From Myxococcales bacterium (GTDB taxonomy: Bacteria; Myxococcota; Polyangia; Polyangiales; Polyangiaceae): a stretch of DNA of 64,000 nt. The stretch spans positions 106,728-170,727 of the forward strand of contig PLXW01000022.1 in assembly GCA_003151595.1 (NCBI GenBank), in the 5' to 3' direction. The notes under the pieces are model-generated. The model had not been told where the DNA came from and did not search any database. It saw nothing but the letters and a program-made list of their open reading frames with translations. Below are positions 1 through 8,611 of the stretch, in pieces. Made by a program: the position numbers and the translations under genes. How positions within the stretch are numbered: the first letter of the stretch is position 1; every line of letters begins with the position of its first letter.

Positions 1-2
1 CG

Positions 3-149
3 CGCGGACGTTCAGTCGACGTCGCGCCGCTGAACGCCGTGCTCGTCGTGATAGACGAGACGCAGGGGCGACGCACGGCGCGTCCGTGCATGCCGTCCGT
101 GCATCGAATCACAGGCACCGGCACCGTCTCTCGAAAGGAACCCGCGTGA
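3..149 (+). CDS. possible C-terminal end of an upstream gene (partial)
   Basis: An open frame enters from the left edge and stops at TGA 147-149. Most of its first 22 codons end in G or C, as in the real genes of this window. Its stop overlaps the proposed GTG start of the TolC-like gene in a GTGA four-base overlap, the same junction type seen at two other gene pairs here. The later codons are less convincing and the fragment is too short to assign a family. The alternative is that this is only the untranslated leader of the TolC gene. Confidence 0.3.
   Translation, partial: RGRSVDVAPLNAVLVVIDETQGRRTARPCMPSVHRITGTGTVSRKEPA
134..140 (+). promoter_or_regulatory. ribosome binding site for the TolC-like gene
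   Basis: AAAGGAA lies five bases before GTG 146. It decides the start: the frame is open further upstream but has no comparable site there. Confidence 0.5.
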
Positions 150-1708
150 TCTCCTCCGTCCGCACTCGCCCGTTCGCCTCGGCCTTCGCTTTCGTCTCGT
201 CGATCGCCTTCGTGAGCGCGCTGTCCGCGAGCGCCTCGGCGCAGCAAGCGCCGCAGCCCGAGCAAGCCGCGGGGACGCCGCAGCTGGCGGCTCCGCAGCT
301 CGAAGCGCAGATGACTGTGCTCATGGGGCGCGCCGGTGGCCTCACGTCGGATCAAGCCGCGACGCGCGCGCGAGCCACGAGCTACGACGTGAAAGCGCGA
401 AATGACGACGCCAAGGCCGCGCAGTCCGTGGTCGACGCCGCGGGGCTCGCATACCTCCCGCGCCTCACCGCGCGTGCGAGCTACACCCGCGTCTCGGACA
501 TCGGCACCGTTTCGTTCGGGAATCTCCCCGTGGCGCTCGGCAAAGAAGGAACAGGCTCGCTCACGACTCCAGGTGCGACGCCCGGCACGTTCACGCTCAC
601 GCAGCCGCTGACGAACGTGCCTCTCGCGCTGACGTTCCCCGACAACCAGTGGGATCTCGAAGCGACCGTCATCGTTCCGCTCTCCGACTACGTGCTCAAG
701 CTCGCCAAGCAGTACGCGGGCGCGAAGCACTCGGCGAAGGCCGCGGAGTTCACTGCGCGCGCCGCCGGTGACACGGCCGCGAGCAACGCGCGCATTCTCT
801 ACTACTCATGGGCGCGCGCGCGGCTTCAGGAGGTCGTGGCCGAAGACGCGCTCGATCAGGCGCGCGCGCACTGGAACGACGCGAAGAACGAGTTCTCCGC
901 GGGGAAGGCCTCGCAGGCCGACGTGATGGGCGTGGAGGCCGAGGTCGCGCAGAGCGAGCTGCTCGTCGTGCGCGCGAAGAACGCGGTGATGCTCGAGGCT
1001 GATCGGCTGCATACGACGCTCCACGATCCGTCGAGCGCGCCGTACGAGATCGGTGAGCCGCTCCTCGCGGATCTTCCGCCGATGGAAGGCGAGCAGGAGT
1101 TCGCGCCGCTCTTCGACGAAGCGATTCGCAAGCGCGTCGAGCTGCGCGCGATCACCGAGACGGCGATCGGTCTTCGAAAGCAGGCGAGCTCGGAGCGCAC
1201 CGGGCTCTACCCGCGGCTCGATGGAGTCGCGAGCGGCGTCTACGCGAACCCCAACCCGCGCTACTTTCCGCCGTCGCAAGTGTGGAACGGCACGTGGGCC
1301 GTCGGCGCCGCGGTGACCTGGGCCGCCACCGACGCGATCCTCGGAGGGACCAGCGCGAACGCGTCCGAAGCGCGCGCAGCGAGCGCCGAAGCGCAGGCGC
1401 AGGCGATGCGCGACGGTATCCGCGACGACGTCATGGCCTCCTGGCAAGCCGTCCACGAAGCCGAGGTCGCGATCGACTCCACCAAGCGCAGCCTCGCCGC
1501 GGCCGAAGAGTCGTACCGCGTTCGCCGCGCGCTCTTCCGCGCCGACCGCGCGACCAGCACCGAGCTCAGTGACTCCGAGAACGCGCTCACGAGGGCGCGC
1601 TTCGATACGGTCAACGCGCGGATCGATCTCCGCATCGCCCGCGTTCGCCTAGCCCACGCGACGGGTCGAGACGATACAGGTGACCCCGCCGGCAGCGCGA
1701 AGAACTGA
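146..1708 (+). CDS. TolC-family outer membrane efflux protein
   Basis: Predicted outer-membrane channel component of a tripartite efflux or type I secretion system. I start it at GTG 146, not the ATG-like codon further upstream, because AAAGGAA lies at 134-140 with good spacing and the protein then opens with an Arg-containing n-region, a hydrophobic core and an Ala-Ser-Ala-Gln cleavage region ending near residue 30. The roughly 490-residue mature part is rich in long Ala/Glu/Arg amphipathic helices (about residues 190-310 and 400-510), the two-fold coiled-coil layout of TolC/OEP proteins. The matching inner-membrane pump and adaptor are not in this window and may lie to the left. Family assignment is fairly firm; substrate is unknown. 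Confidence 0.85.
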   Translation: MISSVRTRPFASAFAFVSSIAFVSALSASASAQQAPQPEQAAGTPQLAAPQLEAQMTVLMGRAGGLTSDQAATRARATSYDVKARNDDAKAAQSVVDAAGLAYLPRLTARASYTRVSDIGTVSFGNLPVALGKEGTGSLTTPGATPGTFTLTQPLTNVPLALTFPDNQWDLEATVIVPLSDYVLKLAKQYAGAKHSAKAAEFTARAAGDTAASNARILYYSWARARLQEVVAEDALDQARAHWNDAKNEFSAGKASQADVMGVEAEVAQSELLVVRAKNAVMLEADRLHTTLHDPSSAPYEIGEPLLADLPPMEGEQEFAPLFDEAIRKRVELRAITETAIGLRKQASSERTGLYPRLDGVASGVYANPNPRYFPPSQVWNGTWAVGAAVTWAATDAILGGTSANASEARAASAEAQAQAMRDGIRDDVMASWQAVHEAEVAIDSTKRSLAAAEESYRVRRALFRADRATSTELSDSENALTRARFDTVNARIDLRIARVRLAHATGRDDTGDPAGSAKN

Positions 1709-1798
1709 ACATACGGATCGTCGTTGCGTGCAAGGAGATGTAAGTTTTTTCGAAATCCGTGATCCGTTTCGGATGGGCCCGCACACTACTCAAGCGAC

Positions 1799-2140
1799 AT
1801 GGCAAATCCCTTCGGCTCCGGGTCCGCGATCATGATGCCCCTCAGCTCGCGTGTGGGTGAGCGTAGTCCCGACTCGTTCGACCTCGAGCCCGCCTCGAAC
1901 GTTCGTCCGGTCGAGGTAGCGCGACCCTCCCCGCTGGAGACGCCGGAGATCGTCGCGCTCGTCGCGCGCATCGTCGCGGCCGTGTCGAAGAGCGAAGAAG
2001 GGCTCACGGCGCTCGAGATGCGCCTCGCGTTCAACGAGCGCCCCGATCGCTTGCAGCGCGCGCTCGCCGCGGGGCTTCGCACGCGTCGCATTCGTCGCCT
2101 GGGATCGCGCTGCCAGACCCGCTACCTCGCCAACCGCTGA
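1799..2140 (+). CDS. small hypothetical protein, possible helix-turn-helix
   Basis: A 113-residue basic protein of unknown function. The N-terminal 45 residues are Pro/Ser-rich and probably disordered. The C-terminal 65 residues form an Ala/Arg/Leu-rich helical segment running from ALVARIVAAV to a final Arg-rich turn (TRRIRRLGSRC), reminiscent of a winged-helix or restriction-endonuclease-type small DNA-binding fold, but I see no diagnostic motif. GC-ending codon use is like the neighbours. The 90 bases upstream are comparatively AT-rich and are a plausible promoter region. Confidence 0.55.
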   Translation: MANPFGSGSAIMMPLSSRVGERSPDSFDLEPASNVRPVEVARPSPLETPEIVALVARIVAAVSKSEEGLTALEMRLAFNERPDRLQRALAAGLRTRRIRRLGSRCQTRYLANR

Positions 2141-2182
2141 TCGCAGATCGCCCGCGCGCGGGCGGTGCTAGAGCTTGAAGAA

Positions 2183-4387
2183 GTGCGGTACGCCGAGCTT
2201 CCCAAGCGCCTCGCATTCGCAGCGGCCGCGTCGCTCGTCGCCGCGTGCGCGAGCGAGCCGCGCGATCGAGAGTCGACCGGCGTGGAGTCGTCGCCGCTCG
2301 CGGAGCAATGCTTGCCGGACGGCGGCCCCGCTCCCCCTCACGGGATCGACGTCTATTCGGGCAACGGGCCCGTCGATTGGCCTCTGGCGAAGACCGACGG
2401 CGGAATCACGTTCGCGATTCTGAAGGCGACCCAAGGCACCTACGACGACGACTCGGCGTTCGAGGCCAACTGGGCCGCGGCCAAGGACGCGGGTGTCGTG
2501 CGCGGGGCCTATCACTTCTTCGATCCCACGGAGGATGGCGGCACTCAGGCGCACTATTTCCTGAAACAGATGGGTCCACTCGACGCGGAGGATCTCTCGC
2601 CGATTCTCGACATCGAGTGCCCCACCGATCCCGTCACCCCGAACTGCCTCTACACGGGCGCATCGGGCGCGGCGACGGGCGCGGACATTCGCGCACGCAT
2701 GCTCGACTGGACGAGCGAGGTCGAAGCCGCGACGGGGCGAAAGCCGATCGTCTATTCGGGCGCCTACTATTTCACGGGCGCATCGATCGACACCACGGGC
2801 TTCGACGCCTTCCCGCTTTGGCTCGCGGCGTATCCAGGGCCGGGGGTCTCGTGCTTCGCGATGCCCGCGCCGTGGACCGAAGCCGTCATGTGGCAGTACA
2901 GCGGCTCCGGCGCGATGGCGGGCGTGACGGGCGAGGTCGATCTCGATCGTCTGCTCGTGACGATCGACGAGATCACCGGCTGGCCCGCGATCAAGCACGC
3001 CTCGCGCGCCGACGTGAACGGCGACGGGAAGGCCGACGTGTGCGGGCGCGATCCCACCGGCGTCGTGTGCGCGACGGCGACGAGCGGCGGATTCGGAGCG
3101 CCGTTCGCGGGGCCGCCGTGGAGCGACGCGGAATACTGGATGCCCGCGCGGTACGCGTCGACCGTGCAGTTCGCCGACATCGACGCCGACGGCAAGAGCG
3201 ACGCCTGCGCGCGCGCGTCCACGGGCATCACGTGCGCGCTCTCCACCGGGAGCGCGTTCGGGACGCCGTTCGCCGGGCCCGCGTGGAGCGACGCCGCCGG
3301 GTGGAAGCGCCCCGAGTACTACGCGACGATCCAGCTCGCCGACGTGAACGGCGACGGCAAGAGCGACGTCTGCGCGCGCGGACCGGCGGGGATCACCTGC
3401 GCGACTTCCAGCGGCACGAGCTTCGCGACGCCGTTCGCAGGGCCTGCGTGGAGCGACGCCGCGGGATGGAACGTCGCGAACCAGTACCGAACGATCCGCT
3501 TCGCCGACATCGACGGCGACGGAAAGAGCGACGTGTGCGGGCGATCGTCCGACGGGATGCATTGCGCGCTGTCGACGGGCACGGGCTTCGGCGCCGACTT
3601 CACCGGTCCGGCGTGGAGCGATGCGGCGGGGTGGGGGAGGGCCGCGTATGCCGCTACGATCCAGCTCGCGGACATCGACGGCGACGGAAAGAGCGATGCG
3701 TGCGGTCGTTCAGCCGCCGGCATCACGTGCGCGCTCGCGACGGGCACGGGCTTCGGTGCTCCCTTCGCAGGCCCGGCGTGGAGTGACGCGGCCGGCTGGA
3801 ACGTGCCGATGTACTATGCAACGATCGTCTTTCCGGACCTCGACGGCGACGGCAAGAGCGACGTGTGCGGGCGCGCGCCGAGCGGCATCACGTGCGCGCT
3901 CTCGACGGGCGCGGCGTTCGGCGCGGCGTTCGCAGGCCCCGCGTGGAGCGACGCGGAAGGGTGGAACGAGCCGCGCTACTTCGGGACGATCGGCGCGGGC
4001 GACATCGACGGTGACGGCAAAGACGATCTCTGCGCGCGCGGCGCCGCGGGCGTGACGTGCGCGATCTCGACGGGGACGGCGTTCGGCGCGGCCATCACGG
4101 GGCCGGCGTGGAACGACGCCACGTGGGGAGTCGCGCCGTACTGGGCCACGGTGGCGACCGTCGGGCACGCGAAGCGCGCGATCCCGATCGAGAGCGACGG
4201 CGGCCCGTTGGTCGACTCCGGCGCCCCGCCGAGCGACGCGTCGACCGGGATCCAGGTTCAGGCCAGCGTCGCGGGCAGCGCCGGATGCGGCTGTCGCGCC
4301 GCCAAGTCCGACGTCGCCCCCTTCGGCGCGCCCCTCACGCTCTCCGCGATCGGCCTCGCGCTCCTCCGTCGCAAGCGCCGGCGCTGA
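2183..4387 (+). CDS. GH25 lysozyme-like lipoprotein with seven VCBS/FG-GAP repeats and MYXO-CTERM
   Basis: Predicted surface-anchored peptidoglycan hydrolase. Started at GTG 2183 (another GTG is at 2165), it has a lipoprotein signal ending LVAAC. Residues about 50-270 match glycoside hydrolase family 25: GIDVYSG near the start, AILKATQG, GAYHFF and the catalytic LDIE motif. Then follow seven repeats of about 54 residues, each with a calcium-loop D-x-D/N-x-D-G-K-x-D motif, two cysteines and a GPAWSDA segment; these are integrin-like (VCBS/FG-GAP) blades and may form a beta-propeller. The tail has GCGC, a hydrophobic helix and RRKRRR, the MYXO-CTERM sorting signature. Having both a lipobox and a MYXO-CTERM is odd and could mean the N-terminal Cys is not lipidated. 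Confidence 0.85.
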   Translation: MRYAELPKRLAFAAAASLVAACASEPRDRESTGVESSPLAEQCLPDGGPAPPHGIDVYSGNGPVDWPLAKTDGGITFAILKATQGTYDDDSAFEANWAAAKDAGVVRGAYHFFDPTEDGGTQAHYFLKQMGPLDAEDLSPILDIECPTDPVTPNCLYTGASGAATGADIRARMLDWTSEVEAATGRKPIVYSGAYYFTGASIDTTGFDAFPLWLAAYPGPGVSCFAMPAPWTEAVMWQYSGSGAMAGVTGEVDLDRLLVTIDEITGWPAIKHASRADVNGDGKADVCGRDPTGVVCATATSGGFGAPFAGPPWSDAEYWMPARYASTVQFADIDADGKSDACARASTGITCALSTGSAFGTPFAGPAWSDAAGWKRPEYYATIQLADVNGDGKSDVCARGPAGITCATSSGTSFATPFAGPAWSDAAGWNVANQYRTIRFADIDGDGKSDVCGRSSDGMHCALSTGTGFGADFTGPAWSDAAGWGRAAYAATIQLADIDGDGKSDACGRSAAGITCALATGTGFGAPFAGPAWSDAAGWNVPMYYATIVFPDLDGDGKSDVCGRAPSGITCALSTGAAFGAAFAGPAWSDAEGWNEPRYFGTIGAGDIDGDGKDDLCARGAAGVTCAISTGTAFGAAITGPAWNDATWGVAPYWATVATVGHAKRAIPIESDGGPLVDSGAPPSDASTGIQVQASVAGSAGCGCRAAKSDVAPFGAPLTLSAIGLALLRRKRRR

Positions 4388-4388
4388 A

Positions 4389-4775
4389 TCAGGTCCGCGG
4401 GAACGGCTCGCGCAGCGCGCCCTTCGGGTTCGACGCGTCCGTTCCTTGTGCGAACTCCGTCTTCCCGCTCGTCACGATGAACGGCCCGCCCACTTCGTCC
4501 GCGGTGACCTCTTCGCTCGTGCTTCGTTCCGCTTCGCTCTCGCCGGTCGTCACCGACTCCACGAACTGCTCGCCGAAGCTCTCGGCGAGCGGTTCGTTGC
4601 TCCGCGGGCCGTTGAGGAACGCGCGGTCGTCGTCCGTCGTCTTCCCCTCGACGCTGCGCGCGCGAAGCTCCGCCGCGTACTTCGGGTCGAGGTGGCCGGT
4701 CGCGTCGCGTCGCTTGATCCCATCGGGCTTCGCGGGTGCGTGGTTCGAGGCGCGAGGGGGCTTCGGCGTTGTCAT
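4389..4775 (-). CDS. hypothetical protein, acidic and low complexity
   Basis: A 128-residue hydrophilic protein convergent with the GH25 gene, whose stop lies one base away. There is no signal peptide or membrane segment. It opens with a Pro/Lys-rich stretch, has DPKYAAELRARSVEG and DDDRAFLNGPRSNEPLAE as its most structured-looking parts, and ends NPKGALREPFPRT. Codon third positions are GC-rich as in true genes. I do not recognise a family. ATG 4775 is the natural start. Confidence 0.55.
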   Translation of the reverse strand: MTTPKPPRASNHAPAKPDGIKRRDATGHLDPKYAAELRARSVEGKTTDDDRAFLNGPRSNEPLAESFGEQFVESVTTGESEAERSTSEEVTADEVGGPFIVTSGKTEFAQGTDASNPKGALREPFPRT

Positions 4776-4835
4776 GCCCTAAGGGTATGCACGTTGAACG
4801 CTGCGTGGATCCCTCGAAGGCGATCTATTTGCGGC

Positions 4836-6329
4836 TCAGCCGGCGGCGTGTGACTTGCGCAGGCGCGAATGCTTGAACCCGTACGCGAAATACACAGCGA
4901 GCCCGACGAGTAGCCACAGGAAGAAACGCAGCCACGACGTTGGCGGAAGATATGCAATGAGCGCCACGCACGAGAGCGCGCCCAGCGCCGGCAGCAGGAT
5001 CGGACCGAACGGAACGCGGAAAGGTCGCGCGCGGTTCGGATCCTTGAAGCGCAGGATCGTGATGCCGAGGCACACGAGGACGAACGCGAAGAGCGTCCCG
5101 ATGTTCGTGAGGTCGACCATCTCGTCGATGCTCACGAACGAGCTCACGCCGCCGACGAGCACGCCGGTGAGGATCGTCGCGAAGTGCGGAGTGCCGAACC
5201 TCGGGTGCACCCTGGTGAAGATCGGCGGAAGAAAGCCGTCGCGTGCCATGGCGAACAAGATGCGCGGCTGCCCGAGCTGAAAGACGAGCAGCACCGCGGT
5301 CTGGGCGATGACCGATCCGAAGGCGACGATCCCGATCATCCAGTTCGGCATGACCACGTGCTTCATGGCCGCGGTGAGCGCCTCGGCGCGCTGCGGCTCC
5401 GTCCACCCGTGGACGACGGCGTACGGGATCATCCCGGCGAACACCGCGCCGACGATCACGTAGATGATCGTGCAGACGATGAGCGAGCCGATGATCCCGA
5501 TCGGCATGTCGCGCCCCGGGTTCACGCACTCCTCGGCGCAGGTGGAGACGGCGTCGAAGCCGATGTACGCGAAGAAGATGATCGCCGCGCCCGCGCCGAT
5601 GCCGCCGATGCCGTTCGGCGCGAACGGGTGCAGGTTCTCGACGCGCGTGTACTTCATCCCCACGAAGACGAAGAACGCGAGCACGAGGATCTTCGTGCCG
5701 ACCATGACGGTGTTGAAGCGCGCCGACTCCTTCACGCCCCACACGAGCACGATCGTGATCAACGCGACGATGCCCATGGCCAGCGCGTTGAAGACGATGG
5801 GGATGCCGAAGAGATGAGGCGCCTGATCGAGCAACCCCGGGATCTTCGCCGCCGAGCGGTAGTCGATCGCCAGCCACGGCGGCACGTGCACGTCGCAGCC
5901 GGCGAGGAGCGCGACCATGTAGTTGCCCCACGAGATGGCGACGGCGGTGTTGCCGATGCCGTACTCGAGGAGCAAGTCCCACCCGATGATCCAGGCGACG
6001 AGCTCACCGAGCGTCGCGTAGGCGTACGTGTACGCGCTCCCCGCGACCGGAACCATGGCCGCGAACTCCGCGTAACAGAGCGCGGTGAACGCGCAGACGA
6101 CCGCCGTCACCGCGAACGACACCATCAACGCCGGACCGGCACCGGGGCGCGCGTCGTCGCCGGCCATCGCGCTGCCGATCGTCGCGTAGATGCCGGTGCC
6201 GATGATCGCGCCGACGCCCAGCGCGATGAGGCTCCACGGGCCGAGCGACTTCTTCAGCCCCTGGCCGGGCTCCCTGGTTTCGGCGACGAGCTCGTCGAGC
6301 GACTTGGTCCGGAGGAGTTGGCGGAGCAT
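4836..6329 (-). CDS. APC-superfamily amino acid permease
   Basis: Predicted inner-membrane amino-acid transporter of the cationic amino acid transporter/YfnA type. The 497 residues hold about 12-14 hydrophobic segments. The first helix contains GVGAIIGTGIYATIG, the substrate-binding Gly-rich unwound segment typical of the APC fold, and the second region reads CYAEFAAMVPVAGSAYTYAY, also characteristic. It is bracketed by a 60-base gap to the hypothetical gene downstream and by a DUF2378-like gene upstream on the same strand. Substrate cannot be told from sequence alone; length matches the family. Confidence 0.92.
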   Translation of the reverse strand: MLRQLLRTKSLDELVAETREPGQGLKKSLGPWSLIALGVGAIIGTGIYATIGSAMAGDDARPGAGPALMVSFAVTAVVCAFTALCYAEFAAMVPVAGSAYTYAYATLGELVAWIIGWDLLLEYGIGNTAVAISWGNYMVALLAGCDVHVPPWLAIDYRSAAKIPGLLDQAPHLFGIPIVFNALAMGIVALITIVLVWGVKESARFNTVMVGTKILVLAFFVFVGMKYTRVENLHPFAPNGIGGIGAGAAIIFFAYIGFDAVSTCAEECVNPGRDMPIGIIGSLIVCTIIYVIVGAVFAGMIPYAVVHGWTEPQRAEALTAAMKHVVMPNWMIGIVAFGSVIAQTAVLLVFQLGQPRILFAMARDGFLPPIFTRVHPRFGTPHFATILTGVLVGGVSSFVSIDEMVDLTNIGTLFAFVLVCLGITILRFKDPNRARPFRVPFGPILLPALGALSCVALIAYLPPTSWLRFFLWLLVGLAVYFAYGFKHSRLRKSHAAG

Positions 6330-6396
6330 GCGTCGCGCAACCTACACGGAATTCACGGTCGAGGTCGGGCGGGAAAAGCCGTGCGCGCGGCTGCGC

Positions 6397-7023
6397 TCAC
6401 ACCCACGAGAGCTTCATCGCGATCCTGGTCTGGTCGGTCGCGTCCGAGATCTCTTTCACGTAGACCTTCTCGCAGAACAGCTCCGCGAAGGCGCTCACGA
6501 TCCCGCGCATCGTGACGCGGTTGTAGCGGATGCCGGCGAGCGGGTAGCCCATGACGTCGAGGCGCGCCTCCTTGGGACCGAGCTTCGCCACGCGCATGCC
6601 GCCACCACCCATGAAGATGCGGTCCCAGATGCGCGGGGTCTGCGCGAGGATCGTCCACGGTGTCACGCCGACGTTCTGCGCCATGCGCACGGCGAACGAG
6701 AGCGAGGTCGCGTTCGCACGCTTGGCGGCCGCCGAGCCGATGTCGAGCAGCTCGCTCGTGGGGAGATTCAGCTTCTCGCACGCCTCGTAGTGCGTGCGCG
6801 CGACGTCCATCGGCAGCCACTTGGCCGCGACGATGCCGAGCACTTCGCTCCGGAGCGGACCCGTCAAGAACGTTTCGTACTGAGCGCCGTAGCCGCGATC
6901 GCGGATCGTCGCCTGCGAGGCGGTCACCCAGGTGCTGCGGAAGTGCGTGGCGTCGCGGAGGACGCGTTCCTTCGGGCCGACGATCCAGTCGAGCTCGTGG
7001 TCGCGCTTCGCGCCGTCGGTCAC
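6397..7023 (-). CDS. DUF2378-like (Myxococcus paralogous domain) protein
   Basis: A 208-residue soluble protein. The order of conserved-looking elements (a helical N-terminal half beginning with a TFLTGPLRSEVL-like segment, a central WDRIFMGGGGMR turn, a strand region LDVMGYPLAGIRYNR, and a final helix leading to ISDATDQTRIAMKLSWV) resembles DUF2378, a domain largely confined to myxobacteria and of unknown role. It ends seven bases from the OmpA-like gene's stop on the same strand, so it may be read through from that operon. Family assignment is by overall pattern only. Confidence 0.6.
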   Translation of the reverse strand: MTDGAKRDHELDWIVGPKERVLRDATHFRSTWVTASQATIRDRGYGAQYETFLTGPLRSEVLGIVAAKWLPMDVARTHYEACEKLNLPTSELLDIGSAAAKRANATSLSFAVRMAQNVGVTPWTILAQTPRIWDRIFMGGGGMRVAKLGPKEARLDVMGYPLAGIRYNRVTMRGIVSAFAELFCEKVYVKEISDATDQTRIAMKLSWV

Positions 7024-7030
7024 GCGCGGA

Positions 7031-7843
7031 TCAGGATCCGCCGGGTGAGGGCTGTACGACGATCTCGACGCGCCGGTTGTCGGCGCGCCCTTCGGGCGTC
7101 TTGTTCGTGGCCACCGGGCGCGTCGAGCCGAGCCCCTGCGCCGTGATGCGATCCTGCGCGATGCCGCGCGACACGAGGTAGTCGCGCACCGCCTGCGCGC
7201 GCGCCAGCGAGAGCTCCTGGTTGTCCGACGCGCGCCCCTGCGAATCGGTGTGCCCCTCGACGACGATCTTGCTCTCGGGGTTCCCCTTCACGAGCGCTTC
7301 GCCGACGTCGTTCAGCTTCACCATCGCGCCCGGAAGGAGCGCCGACTGCCCCGACGTGAAGAGCACCGCGCCCGAGAGCGTGATGACCATGCCGCGCGAC
7401 TCCTGCTTCACCGCCGCGATGCGCGCGAGATCGGATGAGGCCTGTGCCGCCTTCTTCTCCGCATCTTCGCGCTTGCTGCGCTCGACCGAGACGTCGTGCT
7501 TCAAGGAGTCGATCGTCTGCTTCTGCGCGTTCTTCTCGTTCGTCTCCTTGTCGCCCATCGCGAGGATCGTCGCCGCCTCGGCCTCGGCCTGCTGCGCCTT
7601 CAGCCCCGCGGCGTACGCCAGGTCCTTGGTCTCGGGCGAGTCGCCGTCTTTCTCGAACTGCGTCTGCGCGCTGTCGAGCGCTTCCTTCGCCTCGTGGACC
7701 TCGTCGGGCTTGTATTGCGCGGCGATCCCTTTCGAGACGCGCGCGTAGGTCTCTTGCGCTTGCACGAGCTCGGCGGGGGGATTCGTGGTGCCGCACGCCA
7801 CGAGGAGCGCGGACGCGGCGACAAACATGGAACCGTTCTTCAT
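7031..7843 (-). CDS. OmpA-family lipoprotein with N-terminal DUF4398-like helical region
   Basis: Predicted outer-membrane lipoprotein that holds peptidoglycan. Started at ATG 7843 it has a compact signal ending LLVACG; GTG 7855 is an alternative that would give a four-base overlap with the upstream stop. Residues about 25-150 are an Ala/Glu/Lys-rich helical coiled-coil stretch like DUF4398. Residues about 165-268 are an OmpA C-terminal domain with VVEGHTDSQG, the NQELSLARAQ helix and a closing RADNRRVEI, including the Asp and Arg used to bind diaminopimelate. It follows another DUF4398 lipoprotein, which suggests a stacked envelope-tethering pair. Confidence 0.9.
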   Translation of the reverse strand: MKNGSMFVAASALLVACGTTNPPAELVQAQETYARVSKGIAAQYKPDEVHEAKEALDSAQTQFEKDGDSPETKDLAYAAGLKAQQAEAEAATILAMGDKETNEKNAQKQTIDSLKHDVSVERSKREDAEKKAAQASSDLARIAAVKQESRGMVITLSGAVLFTSGQSALLPGAMVKLNDVGEALVKGNPESKIVVEGHTDSQGRASDNQELSLARAQAVRDYLVSRGIAQDRITAQGLGSTRPVATNKTPEGRADNRRVEIVVQPSPGGS

Positions 7844-7851
7844 GGTCGTTC

Positions 7852-8202
7852 TCACTGGTTCCCCGGCGCGTTGAGCTGGTCAGCGGCTTTCTTGGCGGCC
7901 GCTTGCGCGGAGGCCTGTTTGGCGAGCGCCAGCGCGAGCTCGGCGTCAGCCTTGGCGCGAATGAGCACGTAGTCGGCGCGCTTGTTGTTGCCGTCGCTCA
8001 TGAGCGCTTTCGCCTGCGCGATCTCTTCTTGCGCCAGCTTCAAGTGAAGCGCGGCCTGCGGTGCGTTCGACGCGCCGACCTCACGAGCGCTGCGGGTAGC
8101 TGCCTCTGACGCGATGAGGCGATCGGTCGGCACGGCATAGCCTCCGCACGCGGTGAGCGTGAAGGCGAGGCCGATGGCGGCGACGAGTGCGTTCTTCTCC
8201 AT
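7852..8202 (-). CDS. DUF4398-like small lipoprotein
   Basis: A 116-residue protein started at ATG 8202, chosen because the next residues form a lipoprotein signal ending LTACGGY. The remainder is one long Ala-rich amphipathic helix region (NAPQAALHLKLAQEEIAQAK, then ADYVLIRAKADAELALALA), the DUF4398 pattern found in proteins paired with OmpA-domain partners. Its stop sits eight bases before the ATG of the OmpA-family gene (or overlaps that gene's alternative GTG), so the two are almost certainly one operon and probably one complex. Confidence 0.8.
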   Translation of the reverse strand: MEKNALVAAIGLAFTLTACGGYAVPTDRLIASEAATRSAREVGASNAPQAALHLKLAQEEIAQAKALMSDGNNKRADYVLIRAKADAELALALAKQASAQAAAKKAADQLNAPGNQ

Positions 8203-8221
8203 GGGCCCGAGAATAGGCAAC

Positions 8222-8532
8222 TCACGCGCGTGCGTGAAGGGCAGGATCGCGGCAACGCTCGGGAAACGCTTTCGCCAGGGCGAACGCGCGCGCATATTTC
8301 CAGGTGGATCGCCCTCCGATGCACCCCGCCGCGCCAGACTCGTCCTCGCCCAGGCGTGTGTCGGTCGCCGACGGCGCGAAGATCGCGCCGTCGTCGAAGT
8401 GCTTGCCGTTCAGATCCTGCGCCGGCGTCGGAGCGCAGCGTGGCGGACAGCGCCGACTTCGGAGAGGGGATGGGGGGTGAACTGCAGCGTGGTGACCAGC
8501 GCGGCAGCGAGCGCGACCCACCGAAGACGCAT
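8222..8532 (-). pseudogene. small secreted protein gene split by a frameshift
   Basis: ATG 8532 opens a frame encoding a good signal peptide (MRLRWVALAAALVTTLQF) that soon drifts into an Arg-rich stretch and a stop near 8415. A second minus-strand frame, open from about 8521 to the TGA at 8222, carries a run of codons with almost all G/C third positions from about residue PTPAQDLNGKHFDDG onward and has no start or signal of its own. Adding one base within the G6 run at 8472-8477 would join them into a single protein of about 100 residues with paired cysteines. This is a real one-base deletion, a programmed -1 shift or a sequencing error; I cannot tell which. Confidence 0.45.
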
Positions 8533-8611
8533 GGCGCCGATCCTAGCTCGCGCGATGCTCTGGCGGGGTGTGATGCGCTTCATCTAGCGTCTGTGGGATG
8601 GGGCGCAGCGC

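Noticed and set aside
5184..6515. 443-codon open frame opposite the amino acid permease
   Set aside because: Asp/His/Arg-rich shadow of the permease gene; no start site or family features.
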